Shown here piece after piece: positions 9,098-17,527 of a stretch of 64,000 nucleotides of DNA (position 1 is the stretch's first letter; the number at the start of each line of letters is the position of its first letter). Source of the DNA: Azoarcus sp. DD4 (GTDB taxonomy: Bacteria > Pseudomonadota > Gammaproteobacteria > Burkholderiales > Rhodocyclaceae); the NCBI RefSeq assembly GCF_006496635.1, contig NZ_CP022958.1, forward strand, positions 4,588,001 through 4,652,000. Reading direction: 5' to 3'. Position numbers and translations under genes: made by a program. Below the pieces are notes generated by a model. That model was given only the letters and a program-made list of their open reading frames with translations, searched no databases and was not told the origin of the DNA.

Positions 9098-9618
9098 TGG
9101 CCGTCCATCATGTGGATGCGCGCACCGCTGCCGTCGCCGGGATGCTGATGACCGTGGGCATAGGCGCCGGCTTCCGGCTCGAAGGGCGCCCGCAGCGGCA
9201 GCACCTCGGCGCCGAGGCCGACCAGCATGCCTTCGAGCACGTGATCGGCCTGGATGCGCAGCCAGCCTTCGCCGAGTTCGACGGCGACGTGGCGGTTGCC
9301 CAGGTGGTAGGCGGCGCGGGCGAGTTCGAAGGCATCGGCGCAGCGTACTTCGAGCAGGTCTTCCGGCGCGGCGACGACTTCGACGATGCGGCCATCACGC
9401 GCATGGAGTTTCTGGCCGCCGCGCAGGATGGTGCCGCGCGGCAGGAAGAGGCCGACCTCGTCGCCGCTGGCGAGCCGGGCACGCAGGCGGCTCTTGGTAC
9501 GGTAGCCGAAGTCGAGCTCGAGCTGGTCGGTGGCGGCGCGCACGCCGTCGTAGAGCGATTCGATGAGGAGCATGGTCTTGCCTTCGACTGGGGTTTCCGG
9601 GCGTTCTGCGACAAGCAT
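9094..9618 (-). CDS. ureE: Urease accessory nickel chaperone UreE
   Basis: A 174-residue nickel-delivery protein. It has the UreE N-terminal domain (RTKSRLRARL, GDEVGLFLPRGTILRGG) and the metal-binding C-terminal domain (AYHLGNRHVAVE). It ends in a modest histidine tail (AHGHQHPGDG and a later IHMMDG), much shorter than the His-rich tail of Klebsiella UreE. The start at 9618 is supported by AAGGAGACACC just upstream. An internal ATG at 9573 is the alternative. It lies 18 bases after ureC and overlaps ureF. Confidence 0.93.
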   Translation of the reverse strand: MLVAERPETPVEGKTMLLIESLYDGVRAATDQLELDFGYRTKSRLRARLASGDEVGLFLPRGTILRGGQKLHARDGRIVEVVAAPEDLLEVRCADAFELARAAYHLGNRHVAVELGEGWLRIQADHVLEGMLVGLGAEVLPLRAPFEPEAGAYAHGHQHPGDGSGARIHMMDGQ

Positions 9619-9636
9619 GGCGGTGTCTCCTTGCGA

Positions 9637-11343
9637 TCAGAACAGGAAATAGCGCTGCGCCATCGGCAGTTCGCTGGCCGGTTCGCACACCAGCAGCTCG
9701 CCGTCGGCACGCACCACGTAAGTTTCAGGGTCCACGTCTATCGTCGGCGTGGCGCCGTTATGCACCATGTCGGCCTTCTGCACCTTACGGCAGCCCTGCA
9801 CCGCCAGCAGCGGCTTGGACAGCTGCAGCGCGGCAACCGCCGGGTTGGCGAGCGCGGCCTGCGACACGAAGGTCACCGAGGTCTTCAGCGCCTTGCCGTA
9901 GCTGCCGAACATCGGCCGGTAATGCACCGGCTGCGGCGTCGGGATGGAGGCGTTGGCGTCGCCCATCGCGGCGGCGGCGATCATGCCGCCCTTGAGGATG
10001 AGGCTGGGCTTGACGCCGAAGAAGGCCGGCTTCCACAGCACCAGGTCGGCGAGCTTGCCTTCCTCGATCGAACCGACCACGTGGGCGATACCGTGGGTGA
10101 TGGCCGGGTTGATGGTGTACTTGGCGATGTAGCGTTTGACGCGGAAGTTGTCGTTGCCCTTGCCCGCGTCCTCTTCCAGCGGGCCGCGCTGCACCTTCAT
10201 CTTGTGCGCGGTCTGCCAGCTGCGGATGACGACCTCACCGACCCGCCCCATCGCCTGGGAGTCGGAAGACATCATCGAAAATGCGCCGGTGTCGTGCAGG
10301 ATGTCCTCGGCGGCGATGGTCTCGCGCCGGATGCGCGATTCGGCGAAGGCGACGTCCTCGGCGATCGCCGGGTCGAGGTGATGGCACACCATCAGCATGT
10401 CGAGATGCTCGTCGATGGTGTTCACCGTGTAGGGCCGGGTCGGGTTGGTGGAGGACGGCAGCACGTTGGCCTGCCCCACCGCCTTGATGATGTCCGGCGC
10501 GTGGCCGCCGCCCGCACCTTCGGTATGGAAGGTGTGGATGGTGCGGCCCTTGAAGGCGGCCAGCGTGGTCTCGACGAAGCCGGATTCGTTGAGCGTGTCG
10601 GTGTGGATGGCGACCTGCACGTCCATCTCGTCGGCCACGGTCAGGCAGTTGTCGATCGCCGCCGGGGTGGTGCCCCAGTCCTCGTGCAGCTTCAGGCCGA
10701 TGACGCCGGCCTCGACCTGCTCCTTGAGCGGCCCCGGCAGGCTGGCGTTGCCCTTGCCGAAGAAGCCCATGTTCATCGGGAAGGCGTCGGCGGCCTCCAG
10801 CATGCGGTGGATGTGCCATGGCCCTGGCGTGCAGGTGGTGGCGTAGGTGCCGGTGGCCGGGCCGGTGCCGCCGCCCAGCATGGTGGTGACGCCGCTCATC
10901 AGCGCCTCGTCGATCTGCTGCGGGCAGATCCAGTGGATGTGGCTGTCGATGCCGCCGGCGGTGAGGATCATGCCTTCGCCGGCGATGACCTCGGTGCCGG
11001 CGCCGACCGGAATGGTGACGCCCGGCTGGATGTCCGGGTTGCCGCCCTTGCCGATCTTCCAGATGCGGCCGTCCTTGAGGCCGACATCCGCCTTCACGAT
11101 ACCGGTGACGGCATCGACGATCAGCGCGTTGGTGATGAGGGTGTCGGCAATCTCGGCAGCCAGCTGCTGGCCCTGGCCCATGCCGTCGCGGATGACCTTG
11201 CCGCCGCCGAACTTCACTTCCTCGCCGTAGATCGTGTAGTCCTTCTCGACCTCGATGATCAGCTCGGTGTCGGCCAAGCGGACCTTGTCGCCGGTGGTGG
11301 GGCCGAACATTTCGGCATAGGCGCGTCGGGTGATCCTGGTCAT
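9637..11343 (-). CDS. ureC: Urease alpha (catalytic) subunit UreC
   Basis: The 568-residue catalytic subunit, hydrolysing urea to ammonia and carbamate at a dinickel centre. Nickel ligands are visible: HIH at 135-137, the lysine to be carbamylated in IGLKLHEDWG (K218) with H220, and HTFHTEGAGGGHAPD further on. The flap segment MVCHHLDP contains the active-site cysteine and histidine. Length and sequence are full and typical. It follows ureB by one base and precedes ureE by 18, as expected for an operon. Confidence 0.98.
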   Translation of the reverse strand: MTRITRRAYAEMFGPTTGDKVRLADTELIIEVEKDYTIYGEEVKFGGGKVIRDGMGQGQQLAAEIADTLITNALIVDAVTGIVKADVGLKDGRIWKIGKGGNPDIQPGVTIPVGAGTEVIAGEGMILTAGGIDSHIHWICPQQIDEALMSGVTTMLGGGTGPATGTYATTCTPGPWHIHRMLEAADAFPMNMGFFGKGNASLPGPLKEQVEAGVIGLKLHEDWGTTPAAIDNCLTVADEMDVQVAIHTDTLNESGFVETTLAAFKGRTIHTFHTEGAGGGHAPDIIKAVGQANVLPSSTNPTRPYTVNTIDEHLDMLMVCHHLDPAIAEDVAFAESRIRRETIAAEDILHDTGAFSMMSSDSQAMGRVGEVVIRSWQTAHKMKVQRGPLEEDAGKGNDNFRVKRYIAKYTINPAITHGIAHVVGSIEEGKLADLVLWKPAFFGVKPSLILKGGMIAAAAMGDANASIPTPQPVHYRPMFGSYGKALKTSVTFVSQAALANPAVAALQLSKPLLAVQGCRKVQKADMVHNGATPTIDVDPETYVVRADGELLVCEPASELPMAQRYFLF

Positions 11344-11344
11344 G

Positions 11345-11650
11345 TCAGAGCGCTCCCATCACGTCGCCGTTGAAGCCATAGACCTTGCGTGCGCCAGCCA
11401 GCGCGACCAGTTCGACGGTGCGCGACTGCCCCGGCTCGAAGCGCACCGCGGTGCCGGCGGCGATGTTGAGGCGGAAGCCGCGCGCCGCCGCGCGGTCGAA
11501 GGCGAGCGCGGCATTGGTCTCGGCAAAGTGGTAGTGCGAGCCGACCTGGATCGGGCGGTCGCCGGTGTTGGTCACCGACAGCGTCAGCGTGGCGCGGCCG
11601 GCATTGAGTTCGATGTCGCCGTCGGCCGGCAGGATTTCACCTGGAATCAT
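11345..11650 (-). CDS. ureB: Urease beta subunit UreB
   Basis: A 101-residue structural subunit of the urease trimer. It starts with the family signature MIPGEILPADGDIELNAGR and contains GDRPIQVGSHYHFAETN and a conserved C-terminal GARKVYGFNGDVMG. ureA and ureB are separate genes, as in most bacteria, rather than fused as in Helicobacter. It lies nine bases after ureA. Confidence 0.97.
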   Translation of the reverse strand: MIPGEILPADGDIELNAGRATLTLSVTNTGDRPIQVGSHYHFAETNAALAFDRAAARGFRLNIAAGTAVRFEPGQSRTVELVALAGARKVYGFNGDVMGAL

Positions 11651-11659
11651 GTTCGCGCC

Positions 11660-11962
11660 TCAAACGATGGGGTTGTGCACGGTGACCAGCTTGGTCCCGT
11701 CGGGAAAGGTCGCCTCGACCTGGATCTCGGGGATCATCTCGGCGATGCCGTCCATCACGTCCTCGCGCGCCAGCAGGGTGGCGCCGTAGCTCATCAGTTC
11801 GGCCACGCTGCGGCCGTCCCGCGCCCCCTCGAGGATGGCGCAGGTGATGTAGGCCACCGCCTCCGGGTAGTTGAGCTTGAGTCCGCGGGCTTTGCGGCGC
11901 TCGGCCAGCAGGCCGGCGGTGAAGATCAGCAGCTTGTCCTTCTCGCGTGGCGTCAGTTCCAT
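11660..11962 (-). CDS. ureA: Urease gamma subunit UreA
   Basis: A 100-residue subunit beginning MELTPREKDKLLIFTAGLLA, the standard start of UreA, and ending in KLVTVHNPIV. A longer open frame runs upstream to 12847 but is only a shadow of ureD in another frame. ATG 11962 is preceded by the ribosome site AGAGGACCAAGG. It follows ureD by 47 bases. Confidence 0.97.
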   Translation of the reverse strand: MELTPREKDKLLIFTAGLLAERRKARGLKLNYPEAVAYITCAILEGARDGRSVAELMSYGATLLAREDVMDGIAEMIPEIQVEATFPDGTKLVTVHNPIV

Positions 11963-12009
11963 CCTTGGTCCTCTTGTTGTTCGCGGGCCGGCCAAGCCCG
12001 CGTCGTGTG

Positions 12010-12867
12010 TCAGGTGTGCCAGATGCGCGGCAGCGTGGCATCGCGACCGGCCAGCGCCGGACGCAGCACCGACCACAGCCGGTTGAACCAGTTGCGACCG
12101 GGTTCGCAGGCCGGGCCGCGGTAGCGCGCCACCAGCAGGTCCGGCAGCAGGCTGAGGCCGCCCTCGCCCGCTTCGGGTGCGCAGTCGCGACAGGCCGCAA
12201 GCAGCGCGGCGTCCACGGTCTTCGCCGCAACCAGCAGCGTTGCGGTGACCGGCCAGCCGGCCAGGCCCACCGGCGAATCGAGCAAGGCGCCGCCACCGTC
12301 GATGCGTCCGCGCTCCAGCCAGACGCTGCGGCCGTCGCGGCGGACGCGGGTGTGCATGGAGAAATCGCCCCGGGTGAAGCGCTCGCCGGCACCGCTGCGG
12401 CCGAAGCAGTTCATCTCGCTGCCGATGAAGATGCCGTCGCCGGCGATATCGACCTCGGTAACGAGATCGCCCGCCGCGCCGTCGTAAACGATGCTTTCCT
12501 GCGGCAACCACTCGCACACCGCGCCGCTGCCGACGACCAGGCGCTGGGTCAGGCTTCCGCGCGCGCCGGCGCTGCGGTACCACTTGCCGGCGCCGGGCGT
12601 GGTGAGCAGGGCGTGGGCGCCGTCGCCGACCGCCACATCGATGCGCAGTGCGTCGCCGCCGACAATGCCGGCCGGCGGATGCACCACAATGGTGTGGCAC
12701 ACTGCCTCGCCTTCGGGATAGAGCGCGCGCTGCACCACCAGCGGACCGACATGACGACGCTCGGCCAGCACCGTCCGCCCCCCTCGGCGCTGGAAACCCA
12801 GGAAAAGCGCCGCCTGCCAGCCGGCGTGGCCGGACTGCAGGGCGCAAAGATCGCTTACGGCATTCAT
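12010..12867 (-). CDS. ureD: Urease accessory protein UreD
   Basis: A 285-residue accessory protein that binds apo-urease and recruits UreF and UreG for nickel loading. Family features are GPLVVQRALYPEG, HPPAGIVGGDAL, TTPGAGKWYRS and the glutamine-glutamate pair in WLPQESIVYDGA. ATG 12867 fits the usual UreD length; a TTG 48 bases upstream is possible. It is the first gene of the ureDABCEFG operon. I see no nickel permease or urea transporter within the window, so these must lie elsewhere. Confidence 0.94.
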   Translation of the reverse strand: MNAVSDLCALQSGHAGWQAALFLGFQRRGGRTVLAERRHVGPLVVQRALYPEGEAVCHTIVVHPPAGIVGGDALRIDVAVGDGAHALLTTPGAGKWYRSAGARGSLTQRLVVGSGAVCEWLPQESIVYDGAAGDLVTEVDIAGDGIFIGSEMNCFGRSGAGERFTRGDFSMHTRVRRDGRSVWLERGRIDGGGALLDSPVGLAGWPVTATLLVAAKTVDAALLAACRDCAPEAGEGGLSLLPDLLVARYRGPACEPGRNWFNRLWSVLRPALAGRDATLPRIWHT

Positions 12868-13009
12868 GTCATATCCGATAGCAAGCGGTGTTCCAGATCC
12901 GACATCTTTAGCCAAACCACTGATTCGACTACAGGCCCGGCCACATCCGACACAATGCGACGCGCATTGCCGACGTCAGCGCTGCGCCTTGCGCAGTCAA
13001 CGCACCAAA

Positions 13010-13040
13010 GCGGGGCGAAGGACTGTTTGCGCTGCCCCGC
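13010..13040 (-). terminator. Hairpin at end of queF
   Basis: On the minus strand GCGGGGC and GCCCCGC arms (17-base loop) overlap the queF stop codon and are followed by TTT. It is plausible as a weak terminator between queF and the urease operon. Confidence 0.35.
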
Positions 13041-13906
13041 TACTGCCGGATTTCCATCGCCTCGTCCGGCCGCTGCTCACCGTCGCTGGCACGGAAGGGA
13101 TTGATGTCGAGCCCGCCGCGCCGCGTATAGCGCGCCCACACCGCCAGCCGCTGCGGCCGGCAGCGTTCGCTGATGTCGCAGAACACCCGCTCGACGCACT
13201 GTTCGTGGAATTCGTTGTGCTCGCGGAAAGAGACGATGTAGCGCAGCAGGCCGGCGCGGTCGATGGCCGGGCCGGTGTAGCGCACCACCACCATGCCCCA
13301 GTCGGGCTGGCCAGTAACCAGGCAGTTGGACTTCAACAGGTGCGAGTACAGGGTCTCGCTGACGATCCCCTCGCCCGCGCCAAGCAGGGTCGGGTCGGGC
13401 TGGTAGCTGTCGATGTCGATGTCCAGCTCGTCGAGGCAGATGCCTTGCGGCGAGGCAAAGTCGCGCCGCGGCCGCTCGCCCTCGGGCCCGGTAAGCGGCC
13501 ACACCGCCACGCCGACGGTACCGCCGGCCGCGGCCGACAGGTCGCGCGCGATCGCCTCGCGCACGCCGGCAGCATCGGCGAAACGGCTCTGGTTGAAGCT
13601 GTTCAGATAGAGCTTGAGCGACTTCGATTCGACCAGGCGTGGCGTATCGGCCGGCACCCGGAACTGCGCCAGCGCCACCACCGGCTTGCCGCGCGGATTG
13701 AGCCAGGACAGCTCGTAGGCATTCCACAGATCCTCGCCGCAGAAGGGCAAGGCCTCGGCGCGCACGCCGATCTCGTCGCGCTTGAGCTGGCGGGCGATCG
13801 GGAACAGCAGTTCGGGCGCGTAGGTGTCGCGGTAGGCGACCGGCTTGCCGAGCGGCGAGGCTTCGGCGCCGTGCAGGGAAGTCGATGTATCGTTCATGGA
13901 AAGCAT
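13040..13906 (-). CDS. queF: NADPH-dependent 7-cyano-7-deazaguanine reductase QueF
   Basis: QueF reduces preQ0 to preQ1 in queuosine biosynthesis. At 288 residues this is the long, two-domain E. coli-like form. The conserved motif ESKSLKLYLNSFNQSRF, with the QueF-specific substrate and NADPH contacts, lies near residues 93-109. The catalytic cysteine is in HLLKSNCLVTGQPDWG, and FREHNEFHEQCVERVFCDI supplies the second conserved glutamate region. A second ATG three codons in (13897) could also be the start. It stands alone between the urease operon and a membrane sulfatase-fold gene. Confidence 0.96.
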   Translation of the reverse strand: MLSMNDTSTSLHGAEASPLGKPVAYRDTYAPELLFPIARQLKRDEIGVRAEALPFCGEDLWNAYELSWLNPRGKPVVALAQFRVPADTPRLVESKSLKLYLNSFNQSRFADAAGVREAIARDLSAAAGGTVGVAVWPLTGPEGERPRRDFASPQGICLDELDIDIDSYQPDPTLLGAGEGIVSETLYSHLLKSNCLVTGQPDWGMVVVRYTGPAIDRAGLLRYIVSFREHNEFHEQCVERVFCDISERCRPQRLAVWARYTRRGGLDINPFRASDGEQRPDEAMEIRQ

Positions 13907-13951
13907 TGTAGGCGTCCGCCGCTGCCGTCGCCGGCCGCGGCGGCGGTCCGG

Positions 13952-15997
13952 TCAGCGTGCATCCACCTTGTTGCTGTAGAGCATCAGCCGCGCGGTTTCG
14001 TGCAGGCCGCGGGCAAGGCCGGACAGCCGGGCGAATTCTTCCGGATGCAGCGCGGCGACGTTCTCCAGCGGCGTTTTCGAGGCGATCTCGTGCATGCTGG
14101 CCTCGCTGCCGTCGGCATTCATGCGCAGCAGGTGGTGGCGGGTGACCACGCCGATCAGCGGGAAAGTGCCTTCGCGCAGCAGCACCGGCACCGCGCGCTC
14201 GCCTTCCGGCGCCGGCAGCTGGATGTCGCGCCCCATCGTGGTGTTGCGGTACTCGACGCCGAGCAGCCCGGCCACCGTCGGCAGCAGGTCGAGCAGGCTG
14301 GTCGCCTCCTCGGTGACGCGCGGCGCGATCAGCTTGGGCGCATGGATGATGCCCGGCACATGCAGGCTTTCGAGGTTGAGCGCCTCGTAGGCCGGCGGCA
14401 TGAAGGGCAGGGTCGAGATGCGGCCGTTGTGGTCGCCGTACAGCACGAAGATGGTGTTGTCGTAGTAGCCGCTCTGCTTGGCCATCTCGATGAAGCGGCC
14501 GACGCTGTAGTCGAGCAGGCGCACCGCGTTGTACTGCGCATTGCTGCGGAAGCCGGCCTGCTGGATCTGCTCCTCCGGCAGGGTCTTCACCTCGAAGCCG
14601 TCGCTGTCGGGCGGAATCGTGAAGGGCTGGTGGTTGCCGGCAGTCTGGACGATGGCGAAGAAGGGGCGATCCTTCGGTTGCGCCCGCAGCATGGCATCGA
14701 CCTCCTTGAACAGGTCGAGGTCGGATACGCCCCACACGTCGACATTGGGCGACTTCCACTCGCCCTCCTCGTGCAGCGTGATGCCCTCGATGCTGCTGCT
14801 GATGAGCGCGCTCATGTTGGCCCAGCCGGCGCTGCCGCCGATGGCATAGTGCTTGTCGTGACCGGTGAAGGCGTTGAGCACGGTACGCTGCGGCACGATG
14901 AAGGGGTTGCGGGTGGCGCTCTCGACCCGCGACACGTCGGGGATGCCGGTGATGCTGGCCCACACCGTCTTCGCGGTGCCGGTCACCGGCACGTAGAAGT
15001 TGCGCAGGAACCAGCCGTCGCGCGCCAGCGCATCCAGGTTGGGGCTGGGGTCGAGCGGGTTGCCGTGCATGCCGGTGACGCTGCTGCCGAAGGACTCCAG
15101 CATGATGAATACGACGTTGGGCGGGCGCTTCACCGCCAGCCGATGCGCCTGCACCGGCAGCTCGCGGTCGAAGCGCGGCAGCGCCTCGTCGATCTCGGGC
15201 GTCGCACCGAGGTAGGCGGCGACCTGCTCGGCATGGCTGCGGACGCTGTCGAGATCGTAACGGTTGGTAGGCGTGCGCCAGGTGTCCCAGATGAATACCA
15301 CCGGATTGAGGCCGAGCGCGCCGATCTGCGTACTGCCGGAAAAGAAGGCGTCACTCCAGCGCAGCGGCACCGGGTTCTCGAGATTGATGTTCTCGGCCCG
15401 GCCGAGGATGCCCGTGAAGCCGAGCACCACTGCCAGCGCCAGCGCCAGGCTGCTGCGCACGAAGCCGGCCGGCTGCGGCCGGCGGTCGAGGGTACGGCGC
15501 TCCAGACGGAACAGCAGGGCGATCACCAGCACGCAGCCCACCAGCCAGCCGAGCATGATCGACACCACCGGATAGGTCTGCCACACCATGTCAGCCGAGA
15601 TCTGCGCATCGCCGATGAAGCGCAGGATGCTGGCATTCACCCGCAGGCCGAGATAGGCGTAATGGCCGAAATCGACGATGTAGACGAGCGCCACGGCTGT
15701 CACCGCGAATACCAGCCACAGTCGCATCAACCAGCGCAGGGCCGTGGTCCTCGTCGCATTGAAGCGGGGCAGCACCAGGAGGACGGCCGGCGGCAGCATC
15801 AGCAGGATCGCCAGCCTGAGGTCGAAACGCAGGCCGACGCCCAGTGTCTTCAACACGGTCGCCGCATCCGCGCCGTCGGCGATCGACACTTCCGACGACC
15901 ACAGGTAGAAACCGGCACGCAGCAGCGCAAAGAACAGGAAAAACATCGCCACGCCGGCGAGCAGATAGCGCAGGCGGGGATACTTGAGACTCGACAT
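13952..15997 (-). CDS. LTA synthase/sulfatase-family inner-membrane protein
   Basis: A 681-residue protein with about five N-terminal transmembrane segments (residues 10-230) and a periplasmic alkaline-phosphatase-fold domain from about residue 290. That domain shows the sulfatase signature: VVFIMLESFGSSV with a metal-binding glutamate, a nucleophilic threonine in VTGTAKTVWASITG, and LYGDHNGRI. Family members transfer phosphoglycerol or phosphoethanolamine to envelope polymers (LtaS, MdoB/OpgB). In a Gram-negative it could modify periplasmic glucans or lipid A, but the substrate is not shown here. ATG 15997 has GAGGACACC upstream. The frame upstream to 16117 is not protein-like. Confidence 0.88.
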   Translation of the reverse strand: MSSLKYPRLRYLLAGVAMFFLFFALLRAGFYLWSSEVSIADGADAATVLKTLGVGLRFDLRLAILLMLPPAVLLVLPRFNATRTTALRWLMRLWLVFAVTAVALVYIVDFGHYAYLGLRVNASILRFIGDAQISADMVWQTYPVVSIMLGWLVGCVLVIALLFRLERRTLDRRPQPAGFVRSSLALALAVVLGFTGILGRAENINLENPVPLRWSDAFFSGSTQIGALGLNPVVFIWDTWRTPTNRYDLDSVRSHAEQVAAYLGATPEIDEALPRFDRELPVQAHRLAVKRPPNVVFIMLESFGSSVTGMHGNPLDPSPNLDALARDGWFLRNFYVPVTGTAKTVWASITGIPDVSRVESATRNPFIVPQRTVLNAFTGHDKHYAIGGSAGWANMSALISSSIEGITLHEEGEWKSPNVDVWGVSDLDLFKEVDAMLRAQPKDRPFFAIVQTAGNHQPFTIPPDSDGFEVKTLPEEQIQQAGFRSNAQYNAVRLLDYSVGRFIEMAKQSGYYDNTIFVLYGDHNGRISTLPFMPPAYEALNLESLHVPGIIHAPKLIAPRVTEEATSLLDLLPTVAGLLGVEYRNTTMGRDIQLPAPEGERAVPVLLREGTFPLIGVVTRHHLLRMNADGSEASMHEIASKTPLENVAALHPEEFARLSGLARGLHETARLMLYSNKVDAR

Positions 15998-16237
15998 CGG
16001 TGTCCTCGGGGGCGAACGGCGGAGGCAGTTTGCGCGCATGCGCGCAAACGCGAAAGCGGGGCAGTCTAGCGCCGAACGCCGATGCCTGTCAGCTTCGCTA
16101 CAAGCCCCCCGAAGCACACGCAGGAGAGGAAGGAACGGCCGGTATGCACACAGATTGACCGCGGTAGCACCGGGCCTGCCACCGGACAGCGGCAGACCCA
16201 GGGCGCGGACACGTCCGCACGGTCCCGACGGCTGCGC

Positions 16238-17110
16238 TCAGAAATGCCACTCCATCTGGAAGGTCGGCGCGTTGGTATCGATGCCGGGCTTGGTGCTGCC
16301 GTTGGCGTAGTCGTGGTTGCCGAACTTGTTCTTCCAGTACTCGTAGCCCACGCCCATCAGGAAGGTGTTCTTCTTGCCGGCCACCATCTGGCCGACGTCG
16401 ACCATCAGCGAGGTGCGCATCAGGGTTTCGGGCTTGGTCTTGACGTTGGCGTAGTCCTTGCCCTTCTCGCTGTTGTAGTTGAGGAAACCCTGGAACTTCA
16501 ACGGCACCGGACCGGCCTCGAAGGGGATGCCCCAGGCCACGCTGATCATCCATTGCGGATCGAAGGCGATCTCGCTCTTGGGGCAGGCGGGCGAACCGAG
16601 GCCGCAGTGGTTCCACTCCTTGCCGTAGAGCAGGCTCACATCGAGAAAGCCGGGCACGTCGAACTTCAGCGTCGGGCCGACCACCAGCAGGCGCTTGCGC
16701 GGCGCAAAGCGGGTGTTCTTGGTGTTGAGGTCGAAGCCGGCGGTGAGCGCGACTTCCTTGACCGGGCCGAAGGCGAGGGACTTGTCGAACAGCTTGCCCA
16801 GATGCACCTGGTGGCGGTAGGTCAGGTAGAACTCGGTGGCGCCGCTGTCGCTGCCGCTGGCCGGGTCCTTGTCGTCCGACTGCAGCATGTCGATGTTCAC
16901 GAAGTTCTGGCCGACCGAGTAGCCGCTGGCGTGGGTGAGCTGCAGCACATGCTTTTCGACCTCGTTGCGGTTGGTCGGCTCGCGGAAATCGGTGCCGTAG
17001 CGGTAGCCGATGAAGGTGTCGCTCCAGGTTGCGGCCTGGGCAGCGACCGGCACGAGCGCCAGCGCACAGCATGTCACGAGCGTCTTGCAACGCGGCATCG
17101 AAAGCTTCAT
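16238..17110 (-). CDS. Tsx-like nucleoside-specific outer-membrane channel
   Basis: A 290-residue outer-membrane beta-barrel. It has a signal peptide (cleavage near AAQAATW, residue 26), a Tsx-like start of the mature part (WSDTFIGYRYGTDFREP), alternating strands throughout, and a C-terminal phenylalanine (QMEWHF) recognised by the Bam machinery. The Tsx family passes nucleosides and related small molecules. A pair of cysteines (HCGLGSPAC) could form a loop disulfide. AGGAGCAGGAC precedes the ATG. It is divergent from an NMT1-type ABC importer at 17528, so the two may handle the same substrate across both membranes. Confidence 0.82.
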   Translation of the reverse strand: MKLSMPRCKTLVTCCALALVPVAAQAATWSDTFIGYRYGTDFREPTNRNEVEKHVLQLTHASGYSVGQNFVNIDMLQSDDKDPASGSDSGATEFYLTYRHQVHLGKLFDKSLAFGPVKEVALTAGFDLNTKNTRFAPRKRLLVVGPTLKFDVPGFLDVSLLYGKEWNHCGLGSPACPKSEIAFDPQWMISVAWGIPFEAGPVPLKFQGFLNYNSEKGKDYANVKTKPETLMRTSLMVDVGQMVAGKKNTFLMGVGYEYWKNKFGNHDYANGSTKPGIDTNAPTFQMEWHF

Positions 17111-17527
17111 GTCCTGCTCCTATCAAGTGATTTGGGGATGCTTCAGCGCACAAGATCTGCGCGCTTTTTTAGAACCTAACAGGACGAAGCCGGGCCCGGG
17201 CGAATAATCGATATTGCACTTTGGATATAAATACCAAAACACCATCCCTTTGTTTATAAAAGAGATACAAGCATCGATATATACAAATATCATTCACCTC
17301 ATTGGCGCATTTCCCAAGTCTGCGCACAACACTGGTGCATAAAAAATCATATTTCAATCAGATACTTGATACAGATGCTGCAAAAACACGCACCAATGGA
17401 CGACAGCCAGTCCCGGTTTTCACCCGCCGGCAGCCCATAACCCGGCTGTATGGCTTGCATCCGGCATGGCACGTCGCTTGCCACGGACACGCATCTTCAA
17501 TCGTCGAATCCGCCAACGGAGCGTGTC
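17111..17527. other. AT-rich divergent control region with palindromes
   Basis: 417 bases without a gene, clearly lower in GC (about 17165-17400) than its surroundings. It holds a near-perfect palindrome TTTGGATAT/AAATACCAAA (17220-17238) and two copies of ATCGATAT (17208-17215 and 17274-17281). It must contain the promoters for the minus-strand porin and the plus-strand ABC operon. I could not settle exact -35/-10 pairs. No conserved RNA was recognised; in particular I see no TPP riboswitch motif. Confidence 0.5.

Noticed and set aside
13077..14963. 628-codon minus-strand open frame overlapping queF and its neighbour
   Set aside because: Out of frame with both real genes and Arg/Ala-rich low-complexity sequence.
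12866..16069. 1067-codon plus-strand open frame
   Set aside because: It runs antisense over queF and the sulfatase-fold gene, has biased Arg/His/Gln-rich composition and no recognisable motif. It is a shadow of high-GC genes.
17141..17170. Hairpin plus T6 on the plus strand near the porin start
   Set aside because: Looks like a terminator but no plus-strand gene lies upstream, and the stem has a bulge. It is probably part of the porin 5' leader.
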